A stretch of DNA of 64,000 nt from Pontederia crassipes (taxonomy: Eukaryota > Streptophyta > Magnoliopsida > Commelinales > Pontederiaceae). The notes beneath the pieces are model-generated. The model worked only from the letters and a program-made list of their open reading frames with translations. It was not told where the DNA came from and searched no databases. The stretch covers positions 16,504,001-16,568,000 of the forward strand of contig JAUKPH010000019.1 in assembly GCA_030549335.1 (NCBI GenBank), read 5' to 3'. Positions 48,145 to 60,258 of this stretch are shown here, one piece after another. The translations under genes were made by a program, and so were the position numbers. Position 1 is the stretch's first letter; each line of letters begins with the position of its first letter.

Positions 48145-48740
48145 GGGACTGTTTGGCAATTAATTATTGGAGAAGTGGGATGGGGTGGTAGAGTATAGTG
48201 TGTCATTAGAAAAATCATGTTTGAAAAATAATGGTATGGGGAATGAGAGTTTTATTTACTAAAAAGTTATTTTTACCCTTTATTATATATAAATTATTTA
48301 TAATATCTAATAAGTAATAAATATTTATTACTTTATCACTTAATTTATTTTGTCTCTTTTTTTTTTGTTTTGCCTATTTTTCTATTTTATTATACTATTT
48401 ATTATTTTGCACTATTTTATTCATCTATTTTAAAAAGTAAAAAAATAATAGATATATATTCATATAAGAGGAAAAGATAATGTTATCAAAGAGAGAGAGA
48501 TGATTTAATTTGGTAAAAGAGAAATGATTTTATTTGATAATAAAGTAGAGGTTAGGGGTTAATTTGATCTAAAATTGTTTATCTCTAATTGGTGGAATGA
48601 AAAATATAGTGTTTGAAAGACTTAACTATTCCATCCCTCCCCTCTTAACTTGAATAAAAAATATAATCAAATATGATTTAACTAATTTCATTCTTCCATA
48701 TTCCACCCACCCCTCCAAATTCCTCATTTCAAATAGACCT
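48145..48740. mobile_element. Tourist-like MITE
   Basis: Ends GGGACTGTTTGG and (reverse complement) AGGTCTATTTG, flanked by TAA (48142-48144 and 48741-48743). Subterminal GGGATGGGGTGG matches CCACCCACCCC at the other end. 596 bp, AT-rich interior. Confidence 0.8.
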
Positions 48741-48743
48741 TAA

Positions 48744-49600
48744 GGATAGTATTTAGTACAACCTTAGGGGAGGCTATATTTCAAACATTGTGTTTGTTTA
48801 TTGTACCGCATCAGCATGTTTGCTTTCTTCAATTTATTTCAATATGTGTCTTTGTTTTATGTCTGCATCCTTTTACAAGAATCCATAAAATTAAAAAAAA
48901 ATCAAAGATCACAAAAATATTATTAACCATCCCATTTTATCTTTGTTTGTTCTTCTTAATTGCACTTAATTAAAATTCAAGAATATTTTGTGTGCTTACA
49001 AAATTTTATTGTCATAATTTTACTTCTCCTATCACTTAGTAGTGAGTATTTTGGAAGGCGTCTTTTGCTAAGTAGAACTATGGGTACTTAAATCACTAAT
49101 TCTTGTTCATATTTGCATTTCATTTCTTATTTTTATTTTGGATATTGATAGTAATAGACTCTTTATTGAACATATAAAGTACTTTGTGAGCTTATAAAGA
49201 AAAAAGAAGTGAACAAATGAATGAATAAAAATGAAAAAAAGTGGCAAACTTATTGTGTTATCAGGCAGCAATTAAACCCTCAGGAAATTCTTGCTTGGCG
49301 ACTTAAGATCAACTAGTCTAGAATTTTTCAATTCAAAGCCTGTTATATGGACCACCTTGAGCAAAATGGAGAAGCACATGAATAGTCAAATCAATACCTA
49401 GTCATAAGAAAAAAAAGATGCTTTTACTTTTATGTTATAAAAAAATTAAGTTCAATACGTACTTTTGCTTTCAACATTAATACTATTATTTGATAGATTA
49501 TATATTTTCTTGCATGGAGTTGAACTAGAATAACTTTAAATTTTTTAATATCCATAAATTCTATGAGGTCGGATTCATGAATTGTGGATAGATACTTTGA
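48744..49600. other. AT-rich interior of the Athila-like remains
   Basis: No gene or readable coding remnant. Confidence 0.4.
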
Positions 49601-51330
49601 CGATGGACTTGTAAAATGATTATACTAAAAAAGTATTAGTTGACAATGGTCTATTTATGATTCCTGAGTTTTACCTTGAAGCTTGCGTGAGGACAAGCAA
49701 GAGTTCAAATTTGGAAGAAATTGGTGCATGCATTTTCATACATATTTTACATACATCATTTAAGTTATTTTTCATATTTTTATCATTGTGTGCATTTATT
49801 TTCTTAAAATCATTCAAGTCAAAAGGTACCTACTTATGGTTTATTATTTTTTTCTTAGAATTAACATTTTGCGGGTAGATTTTGATTGAACCAAAAGAAC
49901 ATGAAAGCTGGAGCTAAACTAATGTCAACATTCAGATTTTACCTAAACCTAGGCCGAGCCAACCTCATACTTGTGCCAGGTTGTATATGCAAATTGAGTC
50001 CAAGTCATGGACTCGACTCATAACCAGAACCCAGGCAGGATGGTAATAAATCTAGGTCGGGTTTCCTGATCATACAATCGTGATTTATCAGAAGATTTTC
50101 ACTCAAATTTGAGCCCCGAAATCAACTTGAAACCCTAAAAGGCCACCACTCCTCTAAATATAGACATACCACGAACTCAAAAGCATGCAATTTCGTCTTA
50201 ACCACACAAAAAAGAGACGAAGTTCTATTGCGCGCCACCGCAAATCAATCGAGAACTAAAGTTTTTGAGATTTCAGACGATCATTTGAAGTATAGTCTCG
50301 GCCTTATTCTAAAGGCGTCATCCACTTATTGAGAGTTTGATATACAATTTACAATTTTTATTTATATTTTCTCCTTGAATTTTATGTTAATTCTTTCAAT
50401 TGTGAATTAATTTAGTTGTTAGAGGAAGACTACATTGAACCTCGATTTTCTCTTAATATATTTCATTATTTAGATTTCTGAGAACATGATTATAATGTGT
50501 GTTTAATGCTTTACCTTAGTTAATTAGTTTCTTGCATTAGTTTTATCTAAATTCACATGATTAGTGCAAGAAACAATTAATCACTTTTGCATTGAATCGC
50601 CTTTGTTTAGAACCCTATCCCCGAGCCAAGTAGGTACCAGCCCGGGTGGGGTTCCTTCATTAATTTTGGTTGTTTTCTCAATTGCGTCAATGTGGGCCAT
50701 GTTCCATCAAACCCAAGCTGAGTTACTTTTTCAATAATTTTGTTATACATTAGTTTTAGTTGCTAACAGTTATGTCATTAAATGGAGGTGCAACTTAAAC
50801 TATCTTAGATAAAGTAAATTCAAGTTGATCTATTTTTTGACATCTTTAACTTTTCTTCTATCTAGGATAGTTAGTTTCTTAAGTTTTTTAGTCATTTACT
50901 TTAAACAACATTTTATATTAATGCATCTTAGTTAAGAATATATTAAAGTGGATTGAGTTTTCATATTCTTAATTATGGTAGTTAAGTCCTCAAGTTTTTT
51001 AGTCATATATATTTTATCTATTTCCTTCTACTAAGAAGTCTATATTTGATTAATTCATAATTAAAATAAAATGGTGGAGATACAAAATCTGAACTCTAGG
51101 TTTCTCTTATATTGATTAAAGCATATTTCTTCTCATTGTCATCAATTTGGATTATTGTATTTGTAATCAAATCTTGATATTTGTTTTCAATTAATAAAGT
51201 AGGTTGAAAGATAAGAATTTAAATTAGTCTTTGTGGGTTTGACACTCTTACTTACTCTATTACTTGATACCATATAGTATACTCGCTACTATATTTGCAA
51301 TTAATTTGCACGCATCAACATCCAAATACT

Positions 51331-52079
51331 ATAATATAAAATTATTTCAGAAAAATACATCCATCTATACTACCTAGGTCCTCCAAGTATGACTTCACGT
51401 GGTAGGTGAATATTGTCATTTTTGAAAGTTTAAACAAACTCATTTTTTATCCTGTAAACTCATATATTCATGAATTCATAGAGTCTATATATCAAATAAA
51501 TTTAATTATATAATAAATATTTATATAATCACAAGTACATATATATTATTTAAATATTAAATAACTAACATATTTTACTAATATCAAAGTAATCAAAATA
51601 AGTACTATCACTTACAACTAATACATGCTAACTATAAAATATTGTGCTATTAGAAAACCTATAAAAAAATAAAAAATGGATTGTATTAAGAGTTATAATC
51701 ATGATAATTTCTCTCTCAATTACAAATACATTAATCAAATAAAATATTTAAAATTTTACATTTTTATTATACAAATAGTAGATTTACCTAATTGTAAGAG
51801 TTTATAAGATTCTACCAAACTTTGAAATAAATTTTAGATAAAATCAAGGAGTCTAAATTATCTAAGAGTCTACGTCGATTTTATTCATTTTAGTTACCTA
51901 AACTTTTGAATTCGTAAGAGCTTAAAAGTTTAATTCGAGAATTTAACAACATTAAGTGAATTGCAAAATGAACCATGACATAAAAAAAATGCTGGTGGGA
52001 ATAGCATTTCAAGTTTGCATAAAATGACAATAGTTTTTCTTTTAAATTCCTCTAAGTTATCTAATCTTAAAGTTTTAGA
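51331..52079. other. AT-rich sequence
   Basis: No gene. It may belong to the neighbouring CACTA relic. Confidence 0.4.
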
Positions 52080-52840
52080 TCACAAGCTTCGAAAGAATCC
52101 TGCTAGTTCCCCTAGTGTAGTGCATACATTTTTGTTCAAATACCCATGCATATTCATACCTAATAGTTTTCCATTTTTTATGCTCACACGTCTTAAGATA
52201 TTTGTCGCATATTCATGAGGAAATTTCAATGACTTGTTCAACTCACAAAACCGTTGATTTTCCATTAGTGATAAATTGTAACATGTCTTTGGTTTAATGA
52301 ATTTATCTCGATGTTGTAAATGCAATTACTTCCTTATTTTCATTTTGCTTAAATTAAGAGGAGATTTATTTGTATCTTTGTTCTTATGCTCAATATTCAA
52401 TAAAGTCCCTACAATGTTATCACATATATTCTTTTCTATGTGCATAACATCAAGTTTTAGCTTTTCCTAATACGATAATTCAAAGAATATATATTTTTTA
52501 GTCCAGTTTCTTTGATCAGCTAATTGTTTTCTCCTTCTATCAGTTGGATGCTTCCCTAGTTTCACATTCTTCACACATTTCAATTGTTTTAGGAGGTCAT
52601 CTATTGTTAACTCCTTTGGTTGTATTCGTGTTTCTGATTTTTCATTAAACTTTTTACTCCTCCTACGGTGTTCACCTGGCAAGAAATATGCAACCATACT
52701 TCTTAACGTTAAGAGCTAATCTCATTTTTGCATACTGGACATGCAAGGTAACATTTATTGCTCCATCCAGATAAGTCACCATAGGCTGAAAATTCATTTA
52801 TAGTCCATAAAATTGTAGCATGCATAGTAAATTTAATTTC
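52080..52840 (-). pseudogene. CACTA transposase (TNP2/Transposase_21) relic
   Basis: Minus-strand translation matches the conserved core of TNP2-type transposases in order: LWTINEFSAYGDLSGWS and LACPVC at 52840-52712; then, in another frame, FNEKSETRIQPKELTIDD and KKYIFFELSY at 52697-52470; then LDVMHIEKN and NIVGTLLNIEHKNKDT; and last the PKTCYNLSLMENQRFCELNKS region below 52325. One frameshift lies near 52700, and in-frame stops at 52709-52711, 52467-52469 and 52326-52328. Similarity ends near 52150. The N and C termini were not found. TGTAGTG at 53669-53675 may be the outer end of this element. It is the only transposase seen that could have moved the CACTA derivatives here, and it is now broken. 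Confidence 0.8.
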
Positions 52841-53677
52841 ACAGTAGTATCATAGGAAAGAAAATCAAAGGTCGGACCTAGAAAAGAAAGAAAATGGAGC
52901 ATGCATTCATGCAAACGAGAGATAAATGGTCTAATTACTGCTTACCAAGTTGATGATGGTTCAAATCACTGTAGAAATTAATGCACCAAATCATATAAGA
53001 GGATTCAAATCACTAGCTCCTACCATTGTGATGTAAGGATGAGGCCAAAGGAGTAGATGGGTATTCAGAAAATAAAATAATATGATGACATAAGATACAG
53101 TCATTATGCAATTTCAGTAATCTTAGCTTCTTCCCTTGATTCTACTTTCAATTGAGAAATGGTTTTCCCTATTCGTAAAAAGAGTTACTCAGTTCTTGAA
53201 TACCTATATGTTTGGTACTAGAATATAAGTGGGGCTATTAGTTTGTTCCCTATTTTCATTCAAACATCATTTGCATTAATTTATGGGGCCATCAACATTT
53301 ATTGCATGGACACTAAAAAAGTTGAGTTTTGCGTGAACATCTTGCTCCTCGAGATTAAATTGTTCTAGAACAAATTGTTTAGTACCAAACTGAGGCCATA
53401 GTGATCACAAGGAATATTCTTGGAGAAAAGGTACGAAGGAAGTCATCAATACGTAAATCATGCCACAAGTATGAAGCCAGTACTTTTTTCACGCAGAAAA
53501 GAGAAATCTCTCAAACCAAATTAGCATTCAAAAACAGCCAACCGAACATAAATAGCACAAAATCTTGAGTTCTTGATCATTCCATGAAAAAGAGAATGCT
53601 GGAATAATTAGTACAACTCACCTCAGCAAATGGCGAAACCCTCTAGGTGCCTTTGATAATATGATGGTTGTAGTGTT
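52841..53677. other. 5' part of the CACTA relic (inferred)
   Basis: No readable coding sequence. GGTTGTAGTG at 53666-53675 would be the left end of the minus-strand CACTA element (reads CACTACAACC on its own strand). Confidence 0.4.
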
Positions 53678-54426
53678 CACTACAAGAAAATGAAGATTTT
53701 CCGACGGACCGTTTTCGGCGAAAAGAAATCCGTCGCAATTTGTGACAGAATTTTACGACGGAACGCTATCCGTCGGAATTTCCGACGGTTACAATCGTCA
53801 GAAATAAAAATAATAAATTATATAATTTATTATATTATTATTTTATTTTTAACGATCAGGAACGTCGAAAGTTTCGACGAATATCTATCCGTCACAATTT
53901 CTGACGGTCCTGATCATCGGTAAATGAAAAATAATATAATATAAGGAGTATTTTATTAATATCATTAGCGATAGTTCAAACCATCGTAATTTTTTATAGT
54001 TCTGACCATCGATAAAGAAAAAATAATATAATATAAGGAGTATTTTATTAATATAATTAGCGATAGTTCAAACTGTCGCATTTTTGACAATTTTAACCGT
54101 CGGTAAGTGAAAAATAATATAATATAAATATTTTTTTATTAATATAATTAGCGACAGTCCAGATCGTCAAAATTTTCGACGGTCTAGACCGTCGGTAAAA
54201 TAAAAAATAAATATTATATATATGTAAGTAGTATTGTATATTATAATTAAATAATTTCCGACGGTTTCGATCATCGATAACTTTAAAAATAATTAAATAT
54301 CATATATATATATCATAATAATATATATTATTAATATTTCTAAAGTTCCAACGGTCATAGCCGTCGGTAATTATAAAATCACTCTCCCGCTATTTTTTTT
54401 CATTTTCCCGCTTTCTCATCTTTCAC

Positions 54427-54460
<34 letters not shown>

Positions 54461-55266
54461 CCATTCTCTCCACTCTATTTCTTTTCCCCTCTCTCCTCTC
54501 TCTCTCTCCCTCTCCTATTTTGCCGGCCACGATCTTCCTCTCGGACGATGCTCTCCCGTCGGCGATGCTCTCTCTCTCTCGGACGGCGACCCTCTCTCCT
54601 TCTCTCTCTCTCCAGCCCAAATCTGACCGCAGGGACCAGATTCGCTGCCTGGCGGCACTATCTGGCCGAGGGCGCGGATCTGGCCGCGAGTGTCGGATCG
54701 ACCGCCTGGCGGTCGGATTTGGCCGCGGGCGTCTGGGATCTGGCCGCCTCGTAGTCCGATTTGGCCATGGGCGGCCAAATCGACCGCCTCGCAGTTCGAT
54801 CTGGCCGTCGACAGTCGAATCGGCCGCCTGGCGGCCGGATCTGGTCGCGGGGGACAGATCGGCCGTCAGTCGGCCGAATCCTATCGCTGACGGTCGGATC
54901 TGGCCGCTGGCTGTCGGATCCGATCGCTGGAGGTGGGCTAATTTTTTTATATTATAAAAATTCTTTGTTACGGTTGAGACCTTCGAAAGTTTTGACGGTT
55001 GCTAAAGCGGAAACTTTCGGCGGTCGTCGCAGCCGTCGAAAGTTTCTACGGTCGCAATAGCCAAAAGTTTCGATGGTTGTGGCCGCCAGACATTTGTGAT
55101 GGTCACAACTGTCAAACTATTGACGAGTTTTTTTCCGACTGTTGCAAAATGATTTGTGACGACCATTTTTTCGTCGAATCGGTTCCGTCGAAAACCATAG
55201 TTTCTGACAGTTTTTTGCAAATTACAGACGGTTTAACCGTGTGTAATTTGTATTTTTCTTCTAGTG
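53678..55266. mobile_element. Non-autonomous CACTA element, 1.59 kb
   Basis: Ends CACTACAAGAAAATGAAG and (reverse complement) CACTAGAAGAAAAATAC, with an exact GTT duplication (53675-53677 and 55267-55269). Subterminal repeats of (G)ACCGTCGGTAA and TTCGACGGT occur in both orientations. The core (about 54480-54920) is GC-rich with GGATCTGGCCG units after a CT-rich tract. No transposase. Confidence 0.88.
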
Positions 55267-55269
55267 GTT

Positions 55270-55799
55270 GATGCTGAATTGAGGGTCACAATGTTGATGT
55301 TGGGCTGAGGTTTGTGCTGTTGTCAACGATTGAGGGACTCAACGATGTTGGTGATCGCAATGGTGATGAGGATGAAAGGATCCGGTGGTGAGCAAACATT
55401 GAGCAACATATTAAAAATCTGAGTGGCCAACGATTGGAGATGAAGACAGAGTTTTGGGTTTAAAAAGTGAGATATGAAGACACTTAGAGTTGATTAGAAA
55501 TGGAGGATGCATACATCCCTTAAACAAAAATATGAACCATTCAAAAATTAAGATGCTACAGGGATCACTGAAATGAGTCCCTACATTTTATTTGTCGAGA
55601 TCAAAGCTATGATTGGTACGTGAAATCAGTGCTTATATATAAGCATAATTATTAGGCATCAGTGTCTTGGTTGGTCCCTTTAACTTTTGCATTAGACACA
55701 AATTAAAATGTCTTTAAAAATATGAGGAATTTTTATTGGTCCCAAATAAATACTTTTGGAAACTTAAATATGATTGGTCCCTACACTAATAAATGTCAA
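55270..55799. other. Intergenic sequence
   Basis: No gene. GGTCCC motifs at 55673, 55739 and 55773 hint at a MITE but no ends were defined. Confidence 0.4.
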
Positions 55800-56030
55800 T
55801 TTTGTTATAGCGGCGGATGTTCTAACTAAAGGTTCGATGTCTTCCAATCATCAATTTGAGGGAGAATGTAAAAGTCGAGGAACTCTGAGGGTGTGGCACC
55901 GAACTTGGTCCAAGTTTCGAAACTTATGCATCATGTGATCAGAACTTACATGATGCAAGTTCTTTATTTTAAAGAATTTCAAGTTCTCGCTGCATGCGCA
56001 AACTTTGCCAAATTCTTTTTTTCTTTTTTT
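55800..56030 (+). mobile_element. Copia 3' tail: pol end, purine tract, LTR start
   Basis: An AADVLTK motif (about 55809-55829) is the usual end of Copia pol. TTTGAGGGAGAA at 55855-55866 is the purine tract, and an LTR starts TGTAAAAGTCG at 55867. The rest of the element is missing; fossil fragment. Confidence 0.6.
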
Positions 56031-56600
56031 CAATTATTTATTATATTTTAATTAGTAAAATATTATTAATTACTATTTGATCTTAATATTATTCATTATA
56101 ATATTTTTATATTATCTTAACTAATAATCAATTATAATATTTTATTTATTAATATAATATTATTCAGATTATAAAATAAATTCTTTAACTTAATACAAAT
56201 ATTTTTTTAAAACTAGCTATAATATTATAACATAGGGAAAATAATAAATTATAATATTATTATTTTTTGTAAATTAAAATTATAATATTAACACAAATAT
56301 TTTCATAAGTTATAAATTATAATATTAATATAAATATTTTTTTAAATAATTTTTTAGTAAATAAATAGTACTTTAATTTATTATTATTTTATACTACATG
56401 AAATAATATGTTATATATATATATATTCTTATTTCTTACTTTTTATTCAAATCCCTATTAAAATTTATCTATTAAATCAACTTTTCAAATTCTCATCATT
56501 ATACTTTTTATACAATCATCACACCTACACTTTTCTATTAAATCAATTAGTTTTATGGGAGCTAATTGAAACTCAAAATTTCCATGCCAAACACTACTTA
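56031..56600. other. Very AT-rich sequence
   Basis: No gene. The right side (GCCAAACACT near 56583) resembles a MITE end, with no partner seen. Confidence 0.45.
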
Positions 56601-56604
56601 AGTG

Positions 56605-56876
56605 TTTGGATAGGAACAAAAGGCGAGAACTTTAGTAAGTTCAACCAAACATGAGGGTAAGTTCCGGTGGGGCCCGCGCGGATTAAAGTTTTGGTCAACT
56701 CGGAAGTTTCCACGATTCTTATGGAAAAGTTCCAACCTGAAGTCAGAACTCAAGAACTTCTCGCTTGGAGTTGTGGCGGGATTTTTGTCCAAACGTTTTT
56801 CAAGAACAAAATCGTCACTTCAAATTCTAACTTAATTAGCAGGAACTTTTGTTCATCTATCCAAAAGTTGCAGCTG
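56605..56876. mobile_element. Possible MITE
   Basis: AAGTGTTTGGATAGG at the left and (reverse complement) CTTTTGGATAGATG at the right, with AACAAAAG inside both. No target duplication was found. Confidence 0.35.
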
Positions 56877-57129
56877 CTCAAGTTTGATGAGGCCATCATG
56901 CTTCTAGAACTCGATTTCAAAAAAAATAATAATTGTTTTGTACTATTGTCATCTCGTAACAGTGTGTGGGTGTTGAGGCAATATAATTGCTATAGGTGAA
57001 AGAAATAGCTCTGGACTCTATGGACTTCGTAACATGTCTTGCATATTTGCTTCTTCTTTTCAATCTTAAATCTTCTACAATGGCATCTCTACTGGCGATT
57101 TCTTATGGACGTTCCAGTGTATAAATCAA

Positions 57130-57400
57130 TATGGGTTCGAGTGGAGTGATAAACGATTTTTTCTCGCTTAAACGAGGCATCAAATTCGAGTTTAGGTTCG
57201 ACTGAAATGATAAGTGACTCCTCGCTTAAGCAAGACATCAAATTAGAATTCGACGAACATAGAAATTTCTTATTAGAGACTCATTCCATTGTCAGGTACG
57301 CGACGCGAGATGACCTAATCGAACTAAATAGGTTTGATAGTGGTCCGACTGAATATTACGCTCTTTAACGTCATGTAAGTTGAACACACTACTTCCCGAA
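57130..57400 (+). repeat. SINE-like repeat with a partial tandem duplication
   Basis: Two units of about 60-70 bases (57132 and 57202) share GGTTCGA, TGATAA, CTCGCTTAA and CATCAAATT. A segment with GTACGCGACGCGAGATGACC and TATTACGCTCTTTAACG follows. GGTTCGA suggests tRNA origin, but no full A/B box pair was found. Confidence 0.4.
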
Positions 57401-57559
57401 AACATCGTCTAAAAATCAAAAGTTGAAGTATCACCCTACAAAAGGAACAGTGTTGGCCATTGGGTTGTTGCTGACATCAACAAGACTTGGTTCAGTTGTA
57501 TGAAGATTCTCCTTCAGCAGTGTGAGACTCCGCGCGTGATCCAATTCCTGTGAGGAATG

Positions 57560-58560
57560 CACATTGGTAATTAAAAAAAAAAAAGGAACAAGCAAGGACG
57601 AGTAGTATTAGGCGTGCAAGATATAATAATGAGTTGGTGAACAAACATCATTTAATATGCATGCACACGTATATATGAAACTAGTGAAGAAAAAAATAAC
57701 AATCTTGGATTCTCTGCATTGTTTATGGGAAACCAAAATGTCTTTGTATGACATAACACATTACGCATCAATCTAAACTCGTACAAGTTTAAGTTTTAAA
57801 ACTTTGCATAGGGAATAAAGTTGTAAAGCCTACTTTGTTACTTGATATACTACATTTTTAAAACAAATTTATTTTTTATCATTTAAATTATATATGCTAT
57901 TTTCACTAATCCATAGAGTTTAGAGTTTAACGTTGGATATTATTCTGAAGATAACCTTTTATTTTCATTTAAAAATTATTGTATATTCCTCTATCATATT
58001 CTATATTTTTTAATACTTTAGTTATTTTTGTCTTATTTTATATTTTATTTTGAATTAATTAATTAATTATATATATTTTATTACTTTAAGATTACATTTC
58101 GAAAATAATAAAAAAACGTAGTTTATATATTGATGTCTTTCTATAGTTATTAATTACTTCAGCTGTTATATTTCCCAACTATTTTAACTAAAATTAATAA
58201 TCAAATTGCTATCTGTAATATCTAACCATTATTTGATATATAATTTGTTATCCGCCTCAACATCCCCCTAATGCACCACAGAAAAACTTTATAGCAGACA
58301 AAAGCTAGCTAGAAAACAGCGTACAAGGCAAACGAGTGTGAAGAAGCCATTTGTATGTGTCCCTTGTCTGAAGCGATCATCTGACTTCCAGGCTTAGAAT
58401 TCTATTAAGGCCATGGCCATACCATTACACAAAGATGTTATCCAACCAAACAAGCAATTATTATTATCATCTAAATAATTTGTCATCTCCCACTAACCCC
58501 ACTTGTCTTTCCATTTACCAACTTTTTCTTTTTTTCCTTTTTTTTCTTTTTCTGGACCGA
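57560..58560. other. AT-rich intergenic sequence
   Basis: No gene seen. Confidence 0.5.
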
Positions 58561-58574
58561 GTATGTATATATAC

Positions 58575-59824
58575 CAATGTTATTAAAATAAGACCGATCG
58601 GTTCAATTATGAATTGACGAGTGGTTTGGTCCGGATTGATTGCAAAATTGGAATTGGAGTTGAATCAGACAAAACTCGGTTCAATCACATAATGAAAAAA
58701 ATGTGATTGAAGTAAGAATTGGTAAAAATTAAAAAGAAAATAAATGTAGAAACTTAATATGAGAGAGGACTTCATGCATGGAAATAAAAAAGGAAATAAT
58801 AGCAAATTTTAAAATGAAAATTAATAGTATTTCCTTTATATGAATAGGAGAGAGGAAATATTCATAAAATTAATAACTTAAAGTGTTTTATATGAATATA
58901 ATTTTTTTTTACTATCTGTTTATTATAAAAAATGAACAAATATGAAAATTAATAGGGAGAGAGGAATTAATGAAAATAGAAAAATAAAAGTATTAAACTA
59001 AAAGTAGGGTGTAAGAAAAATTCGATCAATCCGAAAAATCCATCCGATCCAAAAAAATCGAAAATTAGGAGTCCGAATATGATTTAGAGTGATTTTTAAT
59101 AAATTCAAATCCACCCGCTAAAATTAAGACCACACAAGAAAAAATCGTAGCACCCGTGGAGTTTATTTTTATTTATATAATTAATGCATATGCTATTAAT
59201 TCTGTTATTATAGATATAATATTTTTTGTATAAAATTTCATACTTTTCTATCACATTATCAAACTCTAATAAAATTTAGTAGTATATTTTATATTTAATA
59301 TAAAATTAAATATTATTATATTAATTTTAAGTTGTTAAATATATTTTTAAAATATAATTATATAAAAGTAGGGCTAAAATAGTGTCCCGAAAAAATTACC
59401 CAAAAAATTGACCCGTTAGAGAGTGGTTTTTATTTTTTTTTCAAAGTATTTTTAGAGTAATTTTTGTAATTTTAAAAATCGCCCTGAAAAGTAGTGATTA
59501 TTTTTTTTGGACCAAAATTTTGACCAAACCTAAACTCCTTTCACCCCTAACTAAAAGTAAAGAAAAAAAATAAACATGTATGTCAAAATAAAAATACTAC
59601 TGAAGAATAAAATAAAAAATTAATATAATATATCAATAATAATATTTCAAACTATTTTTTATGAATATTAAAATTTAATTTATATTTGTTTATAAAATTA
59701 TTTATATATGCAAAGTTATTATAAATAATATTAATTTAATAAAATTCGGTTGAATTTGATTGAATGCATTTAAACCTGTCAGTTAATCATCTGATTTGGT
59801 GGCCGATTCAGTTATTAAAATATT
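58575..59824. mobile_element. MULE-like MITE, 1.25 kb
   Basis: Ends (CA)ATGTTATTAAAAT and (reverse complement) AATATTTTAATAAC. Flanks TATATATAC (58566-58574) and GATATATAC (59825-59833) match at eight of nine bases. GATCGGTTCAATTATGAATTG and related subterminal motifs match the family at 26012. Its right edge is about 165 bases upstream of the ATL TATA box. Confidence 0.65.
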
Positions 59825-59989
59825 GATATATACTTACAGCAATTCTAATTAATAATTAGCTAACTAATAACAATGACTCTAAAATTTGTTCTTAAAATTT
59901 ATTGTTCGGTTCCATCTTCTCCTTTTCGTAAAACACTTCACCAGTATTAAAACTCAACAAATGTGTTAAGAGTTCTGACTTCTCGTAAC

Positions 59990-59999
59990 TATATATATC
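59990..59999 (+). promoter_or_regulatory. TATA box of the ATL gene
   Basis: TATATATATC about 260 bases before the main ATG, implying a 5' UTR of roughly 230 bases. Confidence 0.45.
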
Positions 60000-60160
60000 T
60001 ATATCTTAGTACTCAAATTCTTTCGAAACTTCCATAATATAAGACATCCCAGCAACTCAAACAGATCCAATTTTGCGTGTCCTCTCCATTAGATCCTTGT
60101 CTCCTGTGGCTTTGTGTTGTGTGCCCTTATCTGCACTGTCGTCTCCATTTCTTGGATTTC

Positions 60161-60202
60161 ATGGCTTGGAGCTACTACAAGTTCATATACATGATAGCAT
60201 GA
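60161..60202 (+). promoter_or_regulatory. Upstream ORF in the ATL 5' UTR
   Basis: ATG to TGA, 13 residues (MAWSYYKFIYMIA), followed by a minimal ORF ATG-TCA-TAG at 60213-60221. Both end before the main start, so they may reduce its translation. Inferred; transcript start unknown. Confidence 0.5.
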
Positions 60203-60258
60203 GAACTCGTACATGTCATAGTTAAAAGTTCAGGTTCCAACCCCTTTCTCATCTCACC

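Larger units (their letters stand above)
42600..51330 (+). mobile_element. Athila-like Ty3/gypsy remains
   Basis: Two related LTR-like segments (43370-43532 plus 44520-45300, and 50205-51200) flank DNA with Athila ORF1-like remnants (46440-46700 and 47490-48010). A GAGGACAAGCAAGAG tract at about 49690, common before the 3' LTR of Athila/Tat elements, and a CGCATCAAC end near 51310 support the call. The left LTR copy is truncated and abuts another LTR end near 43367. The remains are heavily broken and carry one CACTA element and two MITEs, so the element is old. Confidence 0.5.

Noticed and set aside
54515-55060. Frames of 87-145 codons with Trp/Gly repeats
   Set aside because: Translation of the GGATCTGGCCG repeat core of a CACTA element.
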